Shown: positions 23,153 to 23,191 of the stretch, one piece after another
Position numbering within the stretch: position 1 is the first letter of the stretch
Layout of the letters: the number at the start of each line of letters is the position of its first letter
NCBI GenBank assembly: GCA_900543815.1
Contig: UQST01000042.1
Coordinates: 1-23,191 of the forward strand
Length of the DNA stretch: 23,191 nucleotides
Direction of reading: 5' to 3'
Source: an uncultured Prevotellaceae bacterium
Lineage (GTDB): Bacteria; Bacteroidota; Bacteroidia; Bacteroidales; Bacteroidaceae
Notes under the pieces: generated by a model
The model's database searches: none
Seen by the model: only the letters and a program-made list of their open reading frames with translations
Told to the model about the DNA's origin: nothing
Made by a program: the position numbers and the translations under genes

Positions 23153-23191
23153 AAATTTCAAGGGATGACAATTCCCCTTCTTATTATATAT

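Overview
The window looks like chromosomal DNA of a member of the order Bacteroidales, most likely Prevotella-like (inferred). The evidence is a SusC-type TonB-dependent receptor, a GH92 glycosidase, Bacteroidales-style GyrA, Lon and Tgt proteins, and repeated matches to the Bacteroidota -7 promoter element TAnnTTTG in front of genes. Shine-Dalgarno sequences are weak or absent, as is usual in this phylum. No tRNA, rRNA, CRISPR array or intact insertion sequence was seen.

Left part (1-5640), accessory and glycan-related: the N-terminal third of a SusC/RagA-like receptor runs off the left edge on the minus strand. A promoter-bearing but gene-poor spacer follows, then a divergent secreted GH92 mannosidase-like enzyme with its own terminator. 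Next is a minus-strand lipoprotein of unknown function. It is preceded by about 400 nt of apparent leader RNA with a strong promoter, hairpins, several mini-ORFs and an intrinsic terminator that abuts the lipoprotein start codon. This leader is the best candidate here for an undescribed regulatory system. Upstream of its promoter is a 104-bp array of TATCC(AA/TT)GGATA dyads that can fold into one long cruciform.

Middle part (5641-15616), metabolic and housekeeping: fucO (lactaldehyde reductase, minus) is divergent from a membrane-anchored TPR protein plus ribH (lumazine synthase). These converge on a tight minus-strand cluster lon-tgt-lptF/G-DEAD-box helicase, in which lon and tgt overlap by ATGA. 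Divergent from lon is trmN6 (tRNA1(Val) A37 methyltransferase).

Right part (15617-23191): a 438-bp repeat-rich convergent spacer holds 22-nt tandem repeats, a strong hairpin and a 46-bp direct repeat. It is followed on the minus strand by an SDR oxidoreductase, two related periplasmic TPR proteins separated by a terminator, and gyrA. The gyrA 3' end carries an in-frame minisatellite encoding an acidic PGT-repeat tail. Upstream of gyrA is what looks like a truncated remnant of a mobile-element DUF3987-type ATPase gene, then a short tandem repeat near the right edge.

Most genes are housekeeping. The unusual material is in the spacers and in short in-frame repeats inside gyrA and the GH92 gene. 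All family assignments rest on reading the translations and on recall of family motifs; no database search was possible.
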